From: Acidobacteriota bacterium
Lineage (GTDB): Bacteria; Acidobacteriota; Blastocatellia; Pyrinomonadales; Pyrinomonadaceae
Length of the DNA stretch: 12,131 nt
NCBI GenBank assembly: GCA_020199975.1
Contig: JAIVJP010000313.1
Location: 1-12,131 of the forward strand
Direction: 5' to 3'
Shown here: positions 1-7,393 of the stretch, in pieces
How the letters are laid out: every line of letters starts with the position of its first letter
How positions within the stretch are numbered: the stretch's first letter is position 1
The notes under the pieces: model-generated
The model's database searches: none
Seen by the model: only the letters and a program-made list of their open reading frames with translations
What the model was told of the DNA's origin: nothing
Made by a program: the position numbers and the translations under genes

Positions 1-1
1 C

Positions 2-196
2 TCACGATTTCTTTACGCGGAATATCAGAATCCTCCACGCTGCGTCAACACTTTGGTCCAAGTACGAAATATTGCAATACAAATTCACTTTAGAATAACG
101 CCACCCAGAACGCATCATGAGCGGACGTGCATCCAGCAGTTCTTTTGTGGTCCTCGCCCTTGACCACCACTGATGCCGAGCGGCAACCGACTTCAA
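2..196 (-). CDS. Doubtful small ORF downstream of ddl
   Basis: This open frame would encode about 64 residues and begins 9 nt after the ddl stop. Its only start at that position is TTG, and I see no Shine-Dalgarno sequence before it. The product has a basic, Trp/Arg-rich N-terminal half and no signal peptide, membrane segment or motif that I recognise. It could be a small gene at the end of the ddl operon, a decayed remnant of a longer gene, or chance. No function is proposed. I list it mainly because this is the only content of the first 205 bases. Confidence 0.2.
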   Translation of the reverse strand: MKSVAARHQWWSRARTTKELLDARPLMMRSGWRYSKVNLYCNISYLDQSVDAAWRILIFRVKKS

Positions 197-205
197 TCCG
201 GCGAT

Positions 206-1342
206 CTAGATACTTGTTTTGTTAAGCGACTTGTCTTTGTGGCGTTCGAAGGCGAGCTCAATCAATCGATCAAGCACTCTTGGAAAAGACATTCCTGACG
301 CTTCCCACATTTTAGGATATCCGGAAACTTCTGTCAGACCTGGCATAGTATTCAATTCATTTACTAGCAATTTCTGCCCATCGCGCGTCAGAAAGAAGTC
401 CACTCTCGCAAGACCGGCGCCGTCTACAGATTTAAAAACCTGGATGGCCATTCGTTGGATCCTGCTGATCATGGATTTTGCTAGCGGAGCTGGAACTACG
501 AATCCTACGTGCCCGGTGTCGGCATATTTTTCCGTGTAATCAAGAAAACGTGCTGCTTCGTCATAAACAACATACTCTCCTGGAAGACTGGCTTGAGGCT
601 CATCGTTACCGATCACAGCACATTCAATTTCCCGTGCGTCCAGTGCTGCTTCAACAATAATTTTCCGATCATATCGGGCAGCCAGGTCCACGGATTCGAT
701 CAGCCCAGTCTTATCCGTAGCTTTCGAAACACCCACCGAGGAACCAAGATTGGCCGGCTTCACGAAGCACGGGAATCCGATGTCGCGGACCACTCGGCGA
801 ATCACACCTGCAGTACTACTCTGCCACTGGGAACGAAGAAACCAAATGTACTCAGCAATTGGAAGGCTTGCCTGACGAAATAGCAACTTCATTGCGACCT
901 TGTCCATGCCGCAAGCCGACGCAAGCACGCCGCAACCGATGTAAGGAATGTTGGCCATCTCCAAAAGGCCCTGAACCGTTCCATCTTCACCGAATGGCCC
1001 GTGAAGCAGGGGAAACACGACATCCAATTGCTCGGAAGCCAGCGAGCGGCGGGTTGCTGCGAGAGAGATCAGGCCCTGATGCGAGGGGTCACCGAGGATT
1101 GCCACGTCCCCACTGCCTTTTTTGGCAAAATCAGCAGGAAGGAAAGAACGCGCACTTGGTGGCAACAATTTCGCGGCATCAGCCGGCGGGAGCCACTTCC
1201 CTTCCTTGTTGATGGCGATGGGTAGAACGTCGTATTTTTTCGGATCGATTGATTCTATAACTGCGCGAGCGGAACGAATAGAAACTTCATGTTCACCTGA
1301 TCTTCCACCGAAGATTACTCCCACGCGGAGTTTTTTCGCCAA
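206..1342 (-). CDS. ddl: D-alanine--D-alanine ligase
   Basis: This cytoplasmic ATP-grasp enzyme joins two D-alanines with ATP use, making the dipeptide that MurF adds to the peptidoglycan precursor. The 378-residue product is full length for the DdlA-like long subtype. Visible motifs, in order, are GGRSGEHEVS near residue 12 (N-terminal substrate loop), HGPFGEDG at 114-121, KPANLGSSVGV at 195-205 (ATP-grasp loop), DYTEKY at 268-273 in the omega loop, and NELNTMPG at 328-335 (metal and substrate binding). The omega-loop tyrosine is typical of D-Ala-D-Ala rather than D-Ala-D-Lac ligases. The start is TTG: no ATG fits before the arginase stop 18 nt upstream, and a GGAG lies 7 nt before the TTG. 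It is probably co-transcribed with the arginase gene. Confidence 0.95.
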   Translation of the reverse strand: MAKKLRVGVIFGGRSGEHEVSIRSARAVIESIDPKKYDVLPIAINKEGKWLPPADAAKLLPPSARSFLPADFAKKGSGDVAILGDPSHQGLISLAATRRSLASEQLDVVFPLLHGPFGEDGTVQGLLEMANIPYIGCGVLASACGMDKVAMKLLFRQASLPIAEYIWFLRSQWQSSTAGVIRRVVRDIGFPCFVKPANLGSSVGVSKATDKTGLIESVDLAARYDRKIIVEAALDAREIECAVIGNDEPQASLPGEYVVYDEAARFLDYTEKYADTGHVGFVVPAPLAKSMISRIQRMAIQVFKSVDGAGLARVDFFLTRDGQKLLVNELNTMPGLTEVSGYPKMWEASGMSFPRVLDRLIELAFERHKDKSLNKTSI

Positions 1343-1349
1343 GTGTCTG

Positions 1350-1353
1350 CTCC
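1350..1353 (-). promoter_or_regulatory. Ribosome binding site GGAG for the TTG start of ddl
   Basis: GGAG, read on the minus strand, stands 7 nt before a TTG codon. The in-frame arginase stop at 1361-1363 rules out any longer ddl frame. This site therefore supports a genuine TTG start, which would tend to hold translation of the ligase down. Confidence 0.55.
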
Positions 1354-1360
1354 GTAAATT

Positions 1361-2329
1361 TCAAAGAATAGTTTTCCCGAGCGCTGAAAGAATCATCTCG
1401 ACGCCCAGTTCGGCGGTCCGGTTGTTAACATCAAGTGCAGTATTGATCTCCACTACCTCAAGTGAACACATACCACCCGCCTCAGCGATTTTCTCCATAG
1501 CGAGGTGCGACTCACGGTAAGTCAGTCCCCCCCGCACGAGCGTACCTGAACCTGGAGCATCGCCGGGATCAAGTGCGTCCACGTCAAACGTCACTGCGTA
1601 TCCGGCAGAAGCCCTGGAGGCGATTGTGATTGCCTCGTCCATACACGCGCTCATCCCTCGCTCATCGATTTCCCGCATTGTAAAGAAGCGAATACCAAGC
1701 TGGCGAATAAGCTCGCGCTCACCACGATCGATGTCACGCGCTCCAACGTGCGCACACAAATTCGGATCGAGCTTGGGAGCAAACCCTGCAACATTCGTGA
1801 GCGCAGGTGCGCCGTAACCCAACAGGGCGGACAATGGCATTCCATGAATGTTGCCCGAGGGAGTGGTTTCAGGAGTGTTCATGTCAGCGTGCGCGTCGAA
1901 CCAGATCAACCCCATCGTTTCAGATCGCTCGCGACAGAATGAAGCCAAGCCCGCAATCGAACCTATTGCTATCGAATGATCGCCGCCCAGGATGATGGGC
2001 AGCTCACCAACAGTCAGAGCCTGATGAACTTCGGCGGCCAACTGCTCGCAAGCAGCACTAATCTCGCTGAGGTATTTTAATTTGTCATCGGGCTTTGGAC
2101 GCGACTTCGGTCGCTCAACCCTCAGATCGCCGGAATCCTGAACTTGGTAGCCGAGTTCCGCGATTCTTTCGTTAAGTCGCGCAACGCGCAAAGCAGCCGG
2201 ACCCATGTCCACACCGGCCATGCTGGCCCCATAGGCCATTGGGACGCCTAGAATTCTAACTGTTCGGTCAGGATCCAGAACAGTTGCGATGGGAGCCAGT
2301 GAAGTCTCCGTGGTGGACTGATTACTCAT
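1361..2329 (-). CDS. rocF: Arginase
   Basis: This enzyme hydrolyses L-arginine to ornithine and urea with a binuclear manganese centre in the cytoplasm. The predicted 322-residue protein carries the full ureohydrolase signature: GGDHS at 115-119, DAHAD at 145-149, SGNIHGMP at 158-165 and DVDALDP at 249-255. These supply the metal-binding His and Asp residues. SGNxHGMP and the C-terminal VEINTALD stretch favour arginase over agmatinase. The frame stays open upstream to 2374, but I chose the ATG at 2329: it leaves a 16-nt gap to the preceding stop, whereas the longer version would overlap that gene and add an atypical N-terminus. The neighbouring zinc-ribbon AIM24 gene and ddl do not point to a dedicated arginine pathway here. 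No urease or ornithine gene is visible. Confidence 0.93.
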   Translation of the reverse strand: MSNQSTTETSLAPIATVLDPDRTVRILGVPMAYGASMAGVDMGPAALRVARLNERIAELGYQVQDSGDLRVERPKSRPKPDDKLKYLSEISAACEQLAAEVHQALTVGELPIILGGDHSIAIGSIAGLASFCRERSETMGLIWFDAHADMNTPETTPSGNIHGMPLSALLGYGAPALTNVAGFAPKLDPNLCAHVGARDIDRGERELIRQLGIRFFTMREIDERGMSACMDEAITIASRASAGYAVTFDVDALDPGDAPGSGTLVRGGLTYRESHLAMEKIAEAGGMCSLEVVEINTALDVNNRTAELGVEMILSALGKTIL

Positions 2330-2345
2330 AAATTCACGTAAAACC

Positions 2346-3218
2346 TTAGCTGCCGAGGCTGAAACCGCCCCCACCTGATTGGGAGGGGAAGAATGGTTTC
2401 AATAGTCCTGCCAAAGCTGCCAGGTTACGTGTCTGGATCAGCAGTTCCCCGGGCCCGGTAAACTCGGCGACGATGCCTTCGCCGCTCATCACGCTCCGAA
2501 AGAACCCGGCCGCAGCTTTGCGCAGAGTGTACTGCGTTGTCCCCTCCCAAGCCACTAGATGTCCCGTATCGACCACATATCGCTCGCCCCCCTGCAATCG
2601 TTTACGGTGAATCGCACCAAAGGACGACACCAGCAGCAGGCCCTGACCCTGCACCAACAACACAAACAAGCCCTCGCCGCCAAAGAATGATTTCGCGCCA
2701 CCCCATTTCGTATCTACAGTGAGACTGGCATCACCGGCCAGGTAGGAAGTTGATTGAACGAAAAAAGTTTGGTTGCTTAACTCTATCGCCGCAATGTCGC
2801 CGGGAGCACCCGGAGCGAAGGTAACTTCGCCAGGTCCACCGCGAGCGGTGAAAGTCGAAACGAATGCGGACTCACCACCGGCGGCACGCTTGATCGCGCC
2901 AAACAGCCCGCCTTTCATCTGTGACTGTAATTCGACGTTCGCCGACATCGAGACCATTGCCCCAGCCTCTGCCTGGATTGACTGCTCAGCCTGGAGTTTG
3001 ATCACCGCGAGAGAGAATGAGGGTTGATGCAGTACTTCATAATTGTAGCCACTACCCTGACCTCGGGAGTCCTCATCGATGTGAATTCCATGGGCGCCGG
3101 AATAGCCGGAGGGCTGCCGCGGGGACGGTGGCACGCCGGCAGTGCCTAATCGATTACCGCAGGCGCTGCAAAAACTTGAGCCCTCTGCCAGATGGGTGCC
3201 GCACTTGGGACAGTTCAT
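2346..3218 (-). CDS. AIM24 / TIGR00266-family protein with N-terminal zinc ribbon
   Basis: The 290-residue product starts with a short zinc ribbon of two CxxC pairs (C3, C6, C17, C20). A Pro/Ser/Gly-rich linker follows, to about residue 60. The rest is a glycine-rich beta domain of the AIM24/TIGR00266 type, recognisable from stretches such as EAGAMVSMSANVE, GEGLFVLLVQGQG and GPGELLIQTRN, and ending in a Gly/Ser-rich tail. The family is widespread in bacteria and named after a yeast mitochondrial protein; its bacterial role is not settled and I propose none. The ATG at 3218 is chosen over an upstream in-frame start at 3329 because GAGGAG stands 7 nt before it and the zinc ribbon begins at once. 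Its ATG overlaps the stop of the LOG gene (ATGA), so translation is likely coupled. Confidence 0.88.
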   Translation of the reverse strand: MNCPKCGTHLAEGSSFCSACGNRLGTAGVPPSPRQPSGYSGAHGIHIDEDSRGQGSGYNYEVLHQPSFSLAVIKLQAEQSIQAEAGAMVSMSANVELQSQMKGGLFGAIKRAAGGESAFVSTFTARGGPGEVTFAPGAPGDIAAIELSNQTFFVQSTSYLAGDASLTVDTKWGGAKSFFGGEGLFVLLVQGQGLLLVSSFGAIHRKRLQGGERYVVDTGHLVAWEGTTQYTLRKAAAGFFRSVMSGEGIVAEFTGPGELLIQTRNLAALAGLLKPFFPSQSGGGGFSLGS

Positions 3219-3769
3219 AGAATCACTCCTCGAGATTTTTCTTGTATGATGGCGACTGCTTCCTCCGCGGTATTCGCAAAATCCAGTACGGCGATGTCTG
3301 CGGCGCTGACTGCCAGGTGCTGCTGCCATGTCTTAACAATCGGCGGCCAACATTCGCCGAGCAGTACGAGCGGCCGGGGCCCAATCACGCGCGTTTGAAT
3401 CTTGTTCCAGACGAGCGATAACTCGGTCACGGTGCCCATGCCGCCCCGAATAGCGATGAATCCGACCGAGCGCGTAATCAACTGCTGCAGTCGCTCATAA
3501 AAGTGCGGCGTGGCGACTTTATCCGTGAGGTAGCGATTGGGCTCATGCTTGAATTGATTCATCACAATGCCCAGGACTCGACCGCCAACTTCGTGTGCGC
3601 CGCGGCTGGCAGCTTCCATTACACCCAGATAGCCGCCGGTGCAGATAGTGAAGCCGGCATTGGCCAGCATTTCACCAACACGCTGCGCCTCCACATACTC
3701 AGGATCCGGCTCACAGCATTTCGAACCGCCAAAGATGGTCACGATCCGTTCTTGAGTGTCATCAGTCAT
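3215..3769 (-). CDS. LOG-family protein (TIGR00725/TIGR00730-like)
   Basis: This is a 184-residue Rossmann-fold protein of the LOG family. Characterised members release cytokinin-type bases from nucleoside monophosphates or cleave nucleotide N-glycosidic bonds; the substrate here is unknown. It has the N-terminal strand with IFGGSK, the segment CTGGYLGVMEAASRGA at about 43-58, and the family catalytic pair: an Arg in FYERL (R93) and the Glu of RGGMGTVTE (E116). The usual PGGxGT motif has Arg in place of Pro at 108. The frame opens at a TTG at 3775, but the ATG at 3769 is the more likely start; neither has a good Shine-Dalgarno. It is the first gene of a close run, and its stop overlaps the start of the zinc-ribbon AIM24 gene. 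Confidence 0.85.
   Translation of the reverse strand: MTDDTQERIVTIFGGSKCCEPDPEYVEAQRVGEMLANAGFTICTGGYLGVMEAASRGAHEVGGRVLGIVMNQFKHEPNRYLTDKVATPHFYERLQQLITRSVGFIAIRGGMGTVTELSLVWNKIQTRVIGPRPLVLLGECWPPIVKTWQQHLAVSAADIAVLDFANTAEEAVAIIQEKSRGVIL
3226..3231 (-). promoter_or_regulatory. Ribosome binding site GAGGAG deciding the AIM24-family start
   Basis: A strong GAGGAG lies 7 nt before the ATG at 3218, inside the last codons of the LOG-family gene. It argues against the in-frame upstream start at 3329, which would add 37 basic residues that overlap the LOG gene. Confidence 0.75.
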
Positions 3770-3785
3770 TTGCAACCAGACTCAT

Positions 3786-3877
3786 GTTAGAACCGCGAGC
3801 TGTAGCGACTGGGTCGATTAGTCGCCGGAGACGAATAATAAACGAGCGAACCCGGTCGCTCCGCTCACAGTTCTAAC
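3786..3877. repeat. Imperfect inverted repeat, palindromic element A
   Basis: Arms 3786-3814 and 3850-3877 are imperfect reverse complements, both ending in GTTAGAAC when read outward-in, around a 35-nt centre. A smaller inverted pair (GCGAACCC at 3846-3853, GGGTTCGC at 3898-3905) could form an alternative fold. The arm shares the core AGAACCG..GAGC.GTAGCGAC.GGG with element B at 10002-10115, so this is a dispersed repeat and not a lone hairpin. It lies between the asnS stop and the LOG gene. It could be a REP/REPIN or MITE-type unit, or a 3' mRNA hairpin. No transposase is present. Confidence 0.7.
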
Positions 3878-3949
3878 AAAACGACCACTCCCGCTACGGG
3901 TTCGCATCATTTGTAAATTGTCAGCGCGATAGAACAAAGAAGTCATGTC

Positions 3950-5260
3950 CTATGGCCGGATACGGTAAAGCATCCGCGGGAACGGAACTGTTTCCCGGAT
4001 GTGCTCGATGCCGCACATCCATGCCGTACAGCGTTCAATGCCCATGCCGAAACCTGCGTGCGGCACGCTGCCATAGCGACGTAGGTCGAGATACCACTCG
4101 AATGCTTCCTGCGGCAGTTCATGCAGGGCCACCTGTTCTTTTAGAAACTCAAGCGATGTTGCACGCTCTCCGCCACCAATCACTTCGCCATAACCTTCCG
4201 GCGCCAGCACGTCGACCCCTAGCGCCAATTCCGCCCGCTCGGGGTCCCGCGCCATATAAAACGCCTTAACGGCTGCGGGATAGTGATGGACCATTACTGG
4301 TTTATCAAACTTACTGGAGATATAACTCTCATCAGGCGCACCGAAATCTCCGCCCCATTCGAAGCGACTTACCGCATCGTCGTAATGCAGGCGCGGAAAA
4401 GGGGCGATGATGGATTCCAGCTTCGAGATGTTCCGTTCCAAAACCTTCAACTCCTCGACTCTGTTTTCCAGCACACGCTCGGCCACGTGTGAGAGCATTC
4501 TCTCCGCAAGGGCCATTACATCCTCGAGAGACGCATATGCCATTTCAGGCTCAACCATCCAGAACTCGGTGAGATGGCGGCGCGTTTTTGATTTCTCGGC
4601 CCGAAAAGTAGGACCAAAGCAATAGACCTTTCCGAACGCCGCGGCCGTCGCTTCGTTATAGAGTTGGCCCGATTGCGTCAAGTACGCCTTCTCGCCTGCG
4701 AAGTAGTCAACCTCGAAAAGTGTAGTGGTTCCTTCACACGCGGCGGGCGTGAGTATGGGCGCATCTGCGAGAGTGAACCCATCGTTGTCTAAAAAGTTGC
4801 GTACGGCCTGCACGACCGTATGGCGCACTTTCAGCACCGCATGCTGGCGCCGGGAACGCAGCCAGAGGTGCCTTTGGTCCATCAGGAACTCTGTGCCGTG
4901 TTCCTTTGGGGTGATGGGATAGTCGTGGACCGGCTGCAGCACTTGAGCATCCACGACGTCTATTTCGAAACCGCCCGGAGCGCGTTCGTCAGCGCGCACG
5001 GTGCCGCGAACCATCAGGGAAGATTCCTGGCCCAGGCCTTTCAACGCCTCCCACACTTCGGGAGAGACTGTATTCCTCAAAGCCACGCACTGGACTATCC
5101 CGGTCCCGTCTCGCAACTGTGGAAAAACAATCTTCCCGCTCGAGCGCAAGTTGTAGAGCCAACCCTTAAGCACCACCTCCTCGCCCACGTGTTTCGAGAG
5201 CTCTGAACTATAGGTCTGCCGAGCTTTGGTTATTTCCAATGATTTAGATTCCGTGGCCAT
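3950..5260 (-). CDS. asnS: Asparagine--tRNA ligase
   Basis: This class IIb aminoacyl-tRNA synthetase charges tRNA(Asn) with asparagine. The 436-residue product is of usual length. An N-terminal OB-fold anticodon-binding domain spans about residues 27-110 (VVLKGWLYNLRSSGKIVF onward). The catalytic core follows, with the flipping-loop region PILTPAACEGTTTLFEVD at 168-185, motif 2 from FRAEKSKTRRHLTEF at 219-233, the metal/ATP segment GYGEVIGGGER at 356-366, and motif 3 in GFGMGIER at 403-410, followed by the family-typical ENIR-like EHIRETVPFPR. CEGTTTLFEV and the absence of aspartate-type inserts favour AsnRS over AspRS. The ATG start lies 10 nt after the end of the kinase gene, so the two are probably co-transcribed. 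A palindromic element follows its 3' end. Confidence 0.96.
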   Translation of the reverse strand: MATESKSLEITKARQTYSSELSKHVGEEVVLKGWLYNLRSSGKIVFPQLRDGTGIVQCVALRNTVSPEVWEALKGLGQESSLMVRGTVRADERAPGGFEIDVVDAQVLQPVHDYPITPKEHGTEFLMDQRHLWLRSRRQHAVLKVRHTVVQAVRNFLDNDGFTLADAPILTPAACEGTTTLFEVDYFAGEKAYLTQSGQLYNEATAAAFGKVYCFGPTFRAEKSKTRRHLTEFWMVEPEMAYASLEDVMALAERMLSHVAERVLENRVEELKVLERNISKLESIIAPFPRLHYDDAVSRFEWGGDFGAPDESYISSKFDKPVMVHHYPAAVKAFYMARDPERAELALGVDVLAPEGYGEVIGGGERATSLEFLKEQVALHELPQEAFEWYLDLRRYGSVPHAGFGMGIERCTAWMCGIEHIRETVPFPRMLYRIRP

Positions 5261-5270
5261 CGCGTTGATA

Positions 5271-6282
5271 TTAGTCCTGCTTAGTATGGTTAAGTCGCTC
5301 GGTTATCATGTTACAGAGTGTAGGAAACCGTTCCAGCCATTCTGCAGCCTGTAATACGATCAGAAATGTCGGTTGAATAAAATGTTCATAAAACGCGCCG
5401 CGTCGGTTGATAGCCGTTTGATAGGAGAACGTGCCAACAGCTTTAAGACGGGTCCAGCGGCTCAAGACCTTGCAGCCTGCGCTCCTCCAGAAGGAGTAGA
5501 CGATACGACCTTAACTCCGCTAGCGAAGGTGGCGTTGGTTGGCGATCCAACAAGAACGAAACCAGATCGTAGCTGGCCGGGCCCATGCGCGCATCCTGAT
5601 GGTCCACTACACGCAATTGGTTAATACTGTCGAGCATCAAGTTTGCGGTGTGAAAATCACGATGACACAGGACCCGCGGCGCCGCGGACAGTTCAGCTGA
5701 AATGTCGTTGAGTTCGGCTTTCAATTCAGCAGCTTCGGCACGGCGCAAAGTTTCGCCTCGCAAGCTTTGAAAGTAGTGCTCGACAAAAAAATCGAGCTCC
5801 CACGAAAGCTTCGCTTCGTCGAAGGCCAGGCGGCTCGAGATAGACTTCAACTCGTGGGCCTTCTCCGTCGCCTTCTGAATCCGAGCAATAATATTTATCG
5901 CCCGCTCCTTGTAGTCTTCGCATTCCTCCTGCGACGCGACTTCATAAACCTGACACAACTGCTGGTCGCCGAGATCCTCCTGCACGATAATTCCAGTCCC
6001 GCCCGCAACCGCATAGATCTCCGGCACGGGAATGTCGCTTTCGAGGAAAAGGTGCGTTACGTCGAGGTAAGGATGAAAGTGAGGATCAAACGGCTCTGGG
6101 TAGACAGCTGCTATCGACTTACCTTTCTTCCAGGGAATGCGAAAGTAGTTACGCGTGGATGCGTCTGGAGTTAGAGCTACAACGTAAGTGTCTTTTATTC
6201 CCTGGGCTTTGAGAAAGTTCAAAAGCCGGTCAGTGGGTGAGAGTTCAAAAGCGCTGTTAGTCACCTGTTTTACTGACGTCAT
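5271..6282 (-). pseudogene. AmgK-like sugar kinase (APH fold), broken by a frameshift near 5447
   Basis: The main frame (6282-5443) encodes about 279 residues of a choline/aminoglycoside-kinase fold. It has DASTRNYFR at 40-48, YPEPFDPHFHPYLDVT, the catalytic HRDFHTAN at 207-214 and the metal site DHQD at 227-230. This set is typical of AmgK, which phosphorylates MurNAc/GlcNAc at the anomeric position for cell-wall recycling. The frame ends in TAA at 5443-5445, right after LEPLDPS. A second minus frame, open from 5510 to the stop at 5271, encodes RLKAVGTFSYQTA onward, which reads as the normal C-terminal part of this family. One shift near 5446-5452 would join the two to give roughly 335 residues, close to full length, though a short deletion of the preceding helix is also possible. 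Both active-site motifs lie before the break. It could be a decaying gene, a real truncation, or a sequencing error. ATG 6282 is preferred over TTG 6318, and no clear ribosome binding site is seen. Confidence 0.8.
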
Positions 6283-6376
6283 CTGTTGAAGGGAATGCGC
6301 GGTTCGGGTCCTTCTCAAAAATAAGCGGACAGTACATCGGTCCCGCCCAGGCTTGAGTAATGTAATGCAGATTGTA

Positions 6377-7357
6377 TCACTGGCTCAGAGACACGACAAA
6401 GTTGTCACCTCTAACCACTCCTTTGAGAGCCTTAGCCGGAGAACTTTTCCCGTGTACAAGCGAGTTCCGCACTACCACCGCATCCTCAATGACCTCGCCC
6501 ACAGTAATCCGGACGCCGTCGCCAAGCACGGCGCGTCTGATGCGCGCGTCGGGTTCGATGACGACGCCGTCCCAGAGTACGGACTGCCTCACATCGGCGC
6601 CCTCTGAAATAACGCACGCGGATCCCGCCGCCAAGTGCTCGCCTCTTTCCGCAAGCATCGCCAAACTGATATCCAGATAGCGTTGAGGCGTAGATAGTTC
6701 GTACCATTTCCCTGTTGCCACATGAGTCGCAATGCGCTCACCTTGGGCCATCGCCTGCGGATAAACGTCGGTGGTCGAGTGGGAAAAACCGCCGCGTGGG
6801 ATGTAGTCAAAGATTCGTGGCTCCAGAATCTGAATGCCGGTAAACATCAGCGGCGCTTCTCTACCAACGTACTCGGCTTGAACTGGCATTGAGCCAAAAC
6901 CTTTGAGACATCCGTCCGCAGTTTCAACTACGGTAAAGCTTTGGCATTCGGGGTTTGGCAATAACACCAGAGTAGCGATGGCTTCTGTACGTCTGTGTGT
7001 TTCGATCGCCGCGTTCAAATCGATGTCCGTGATTATCTTTCCGTTCACAACGACGATCGTCTCGCCCCTCAGTAGCTCCCGGGCATTGTCTAACGCGCCG
7101 CTGGTTCCCAGTATCTCCGGCTCCTCAACATAATGAAGCTTGACACCAAACTTACTGCCATCACCCAAAGCCCAACGGACTGATTCCGGGCGATGATGGA
7201 GATTAACGACAATCTCATCGCATCCGTAGCCGGCGAGATATTCCGCAACGTACCCCACCAATGGCTTCCCGAGAATGGGGATCGCTGGTTTGGTACGGTC
7301 TTCAGTTAACGGCCAAAGCCGTGTGCCGTAGCCGGCAGAAAGGATCATTGCACGCAT
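6377..7357 (-). CDS. Sugar-1-phosphate nucleotidyltransferase with C-terminal hexapeptide-like tail
   Basis: The protein belongs to the NTP-transferase family that makes NDP-sugars from a sugar-1-phosphate and an NTP. Of its 326 residues, the first ~235 form the catalytic domain. This has the nucleotide loop LSAGYGTRLWPLTEDRTKP at 6-24, the GxPLVGYV segment, and EPEILGTSGAL at 79-89. Residues ~244-300 (GADVRQSVLWDGVVIEPDARI) look like a short left-handed beta-helix. It precedes an AmgK-like kinase, the same pairing as AmgK/MurU, where MurU makes UDP-MurNAc. However, MurU lacks the C-terminal tail, so UDP-MurNAc is only one option beside GDP-mannose or UDP-GlcNAc type products. The usual metal-binding Asp positions appear changed: NGK (K107) where NGD is expected, and WYE (E220) where WxD is common. 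The ATG start lacks a clear ribosome binding site. Confidence 0.85.
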   Translation of the reverse strand: MRAMILSAGYGTRLWPLTEDRTKPAIPILGKPLVGYVAEYLAGYGCDEIVVNLHHRPESVRWALGDGSKFGVKLHYVEEPEILGTSGALDNARELLRGETIVVVNGKIITDIDLNAAIETHRRTEAIATLVLLPNPECQSFTVVETADGCLKGFGSMPVQAEYVGREAPLMFTGIQILEPRIFDYIPRGGFSHSTTDVYPQAMAQGERIATHVATGKWYELSTPQRYLDISLAMLAERGEHLAAGSACVISEGADVRQSVLWDGVVIEPDARIRRAVLGDGVRITVGEVIEDAVVVRNSLVHGKSSPAKALKGVVRGDNFVVSLSQ

Positions 7358-7393
7358 AAAGGCATTCTAAGTGCGACGAGTGGATCTTTTGTA

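Noticed and set aside
4820..5206. Long plus-strand frames inside asnS, ddl, arginase and the HARE-HTH gene
   Set aside because: All lie opposite well-supported genes, lack ribosome binding sites, and have frameshifted-looking composition.
5440..5470. Programmed +1 frameshift in the kinase gene
   Set aside because: The shift point reads CCG TCT TAA, with no prfB-like slippery codon (such as CTT before the stop) and no strong upstream Shine-Dalgarno. Possible loss of a conserved helix also points to mutation or error.
6377..7357. Naming the nucleotidyltransferase MurU outright
   Set aside because: The gene pairing fits, but the extra C-terminal beta-helix-like tail and the changed metal residues leave the product sugar open.
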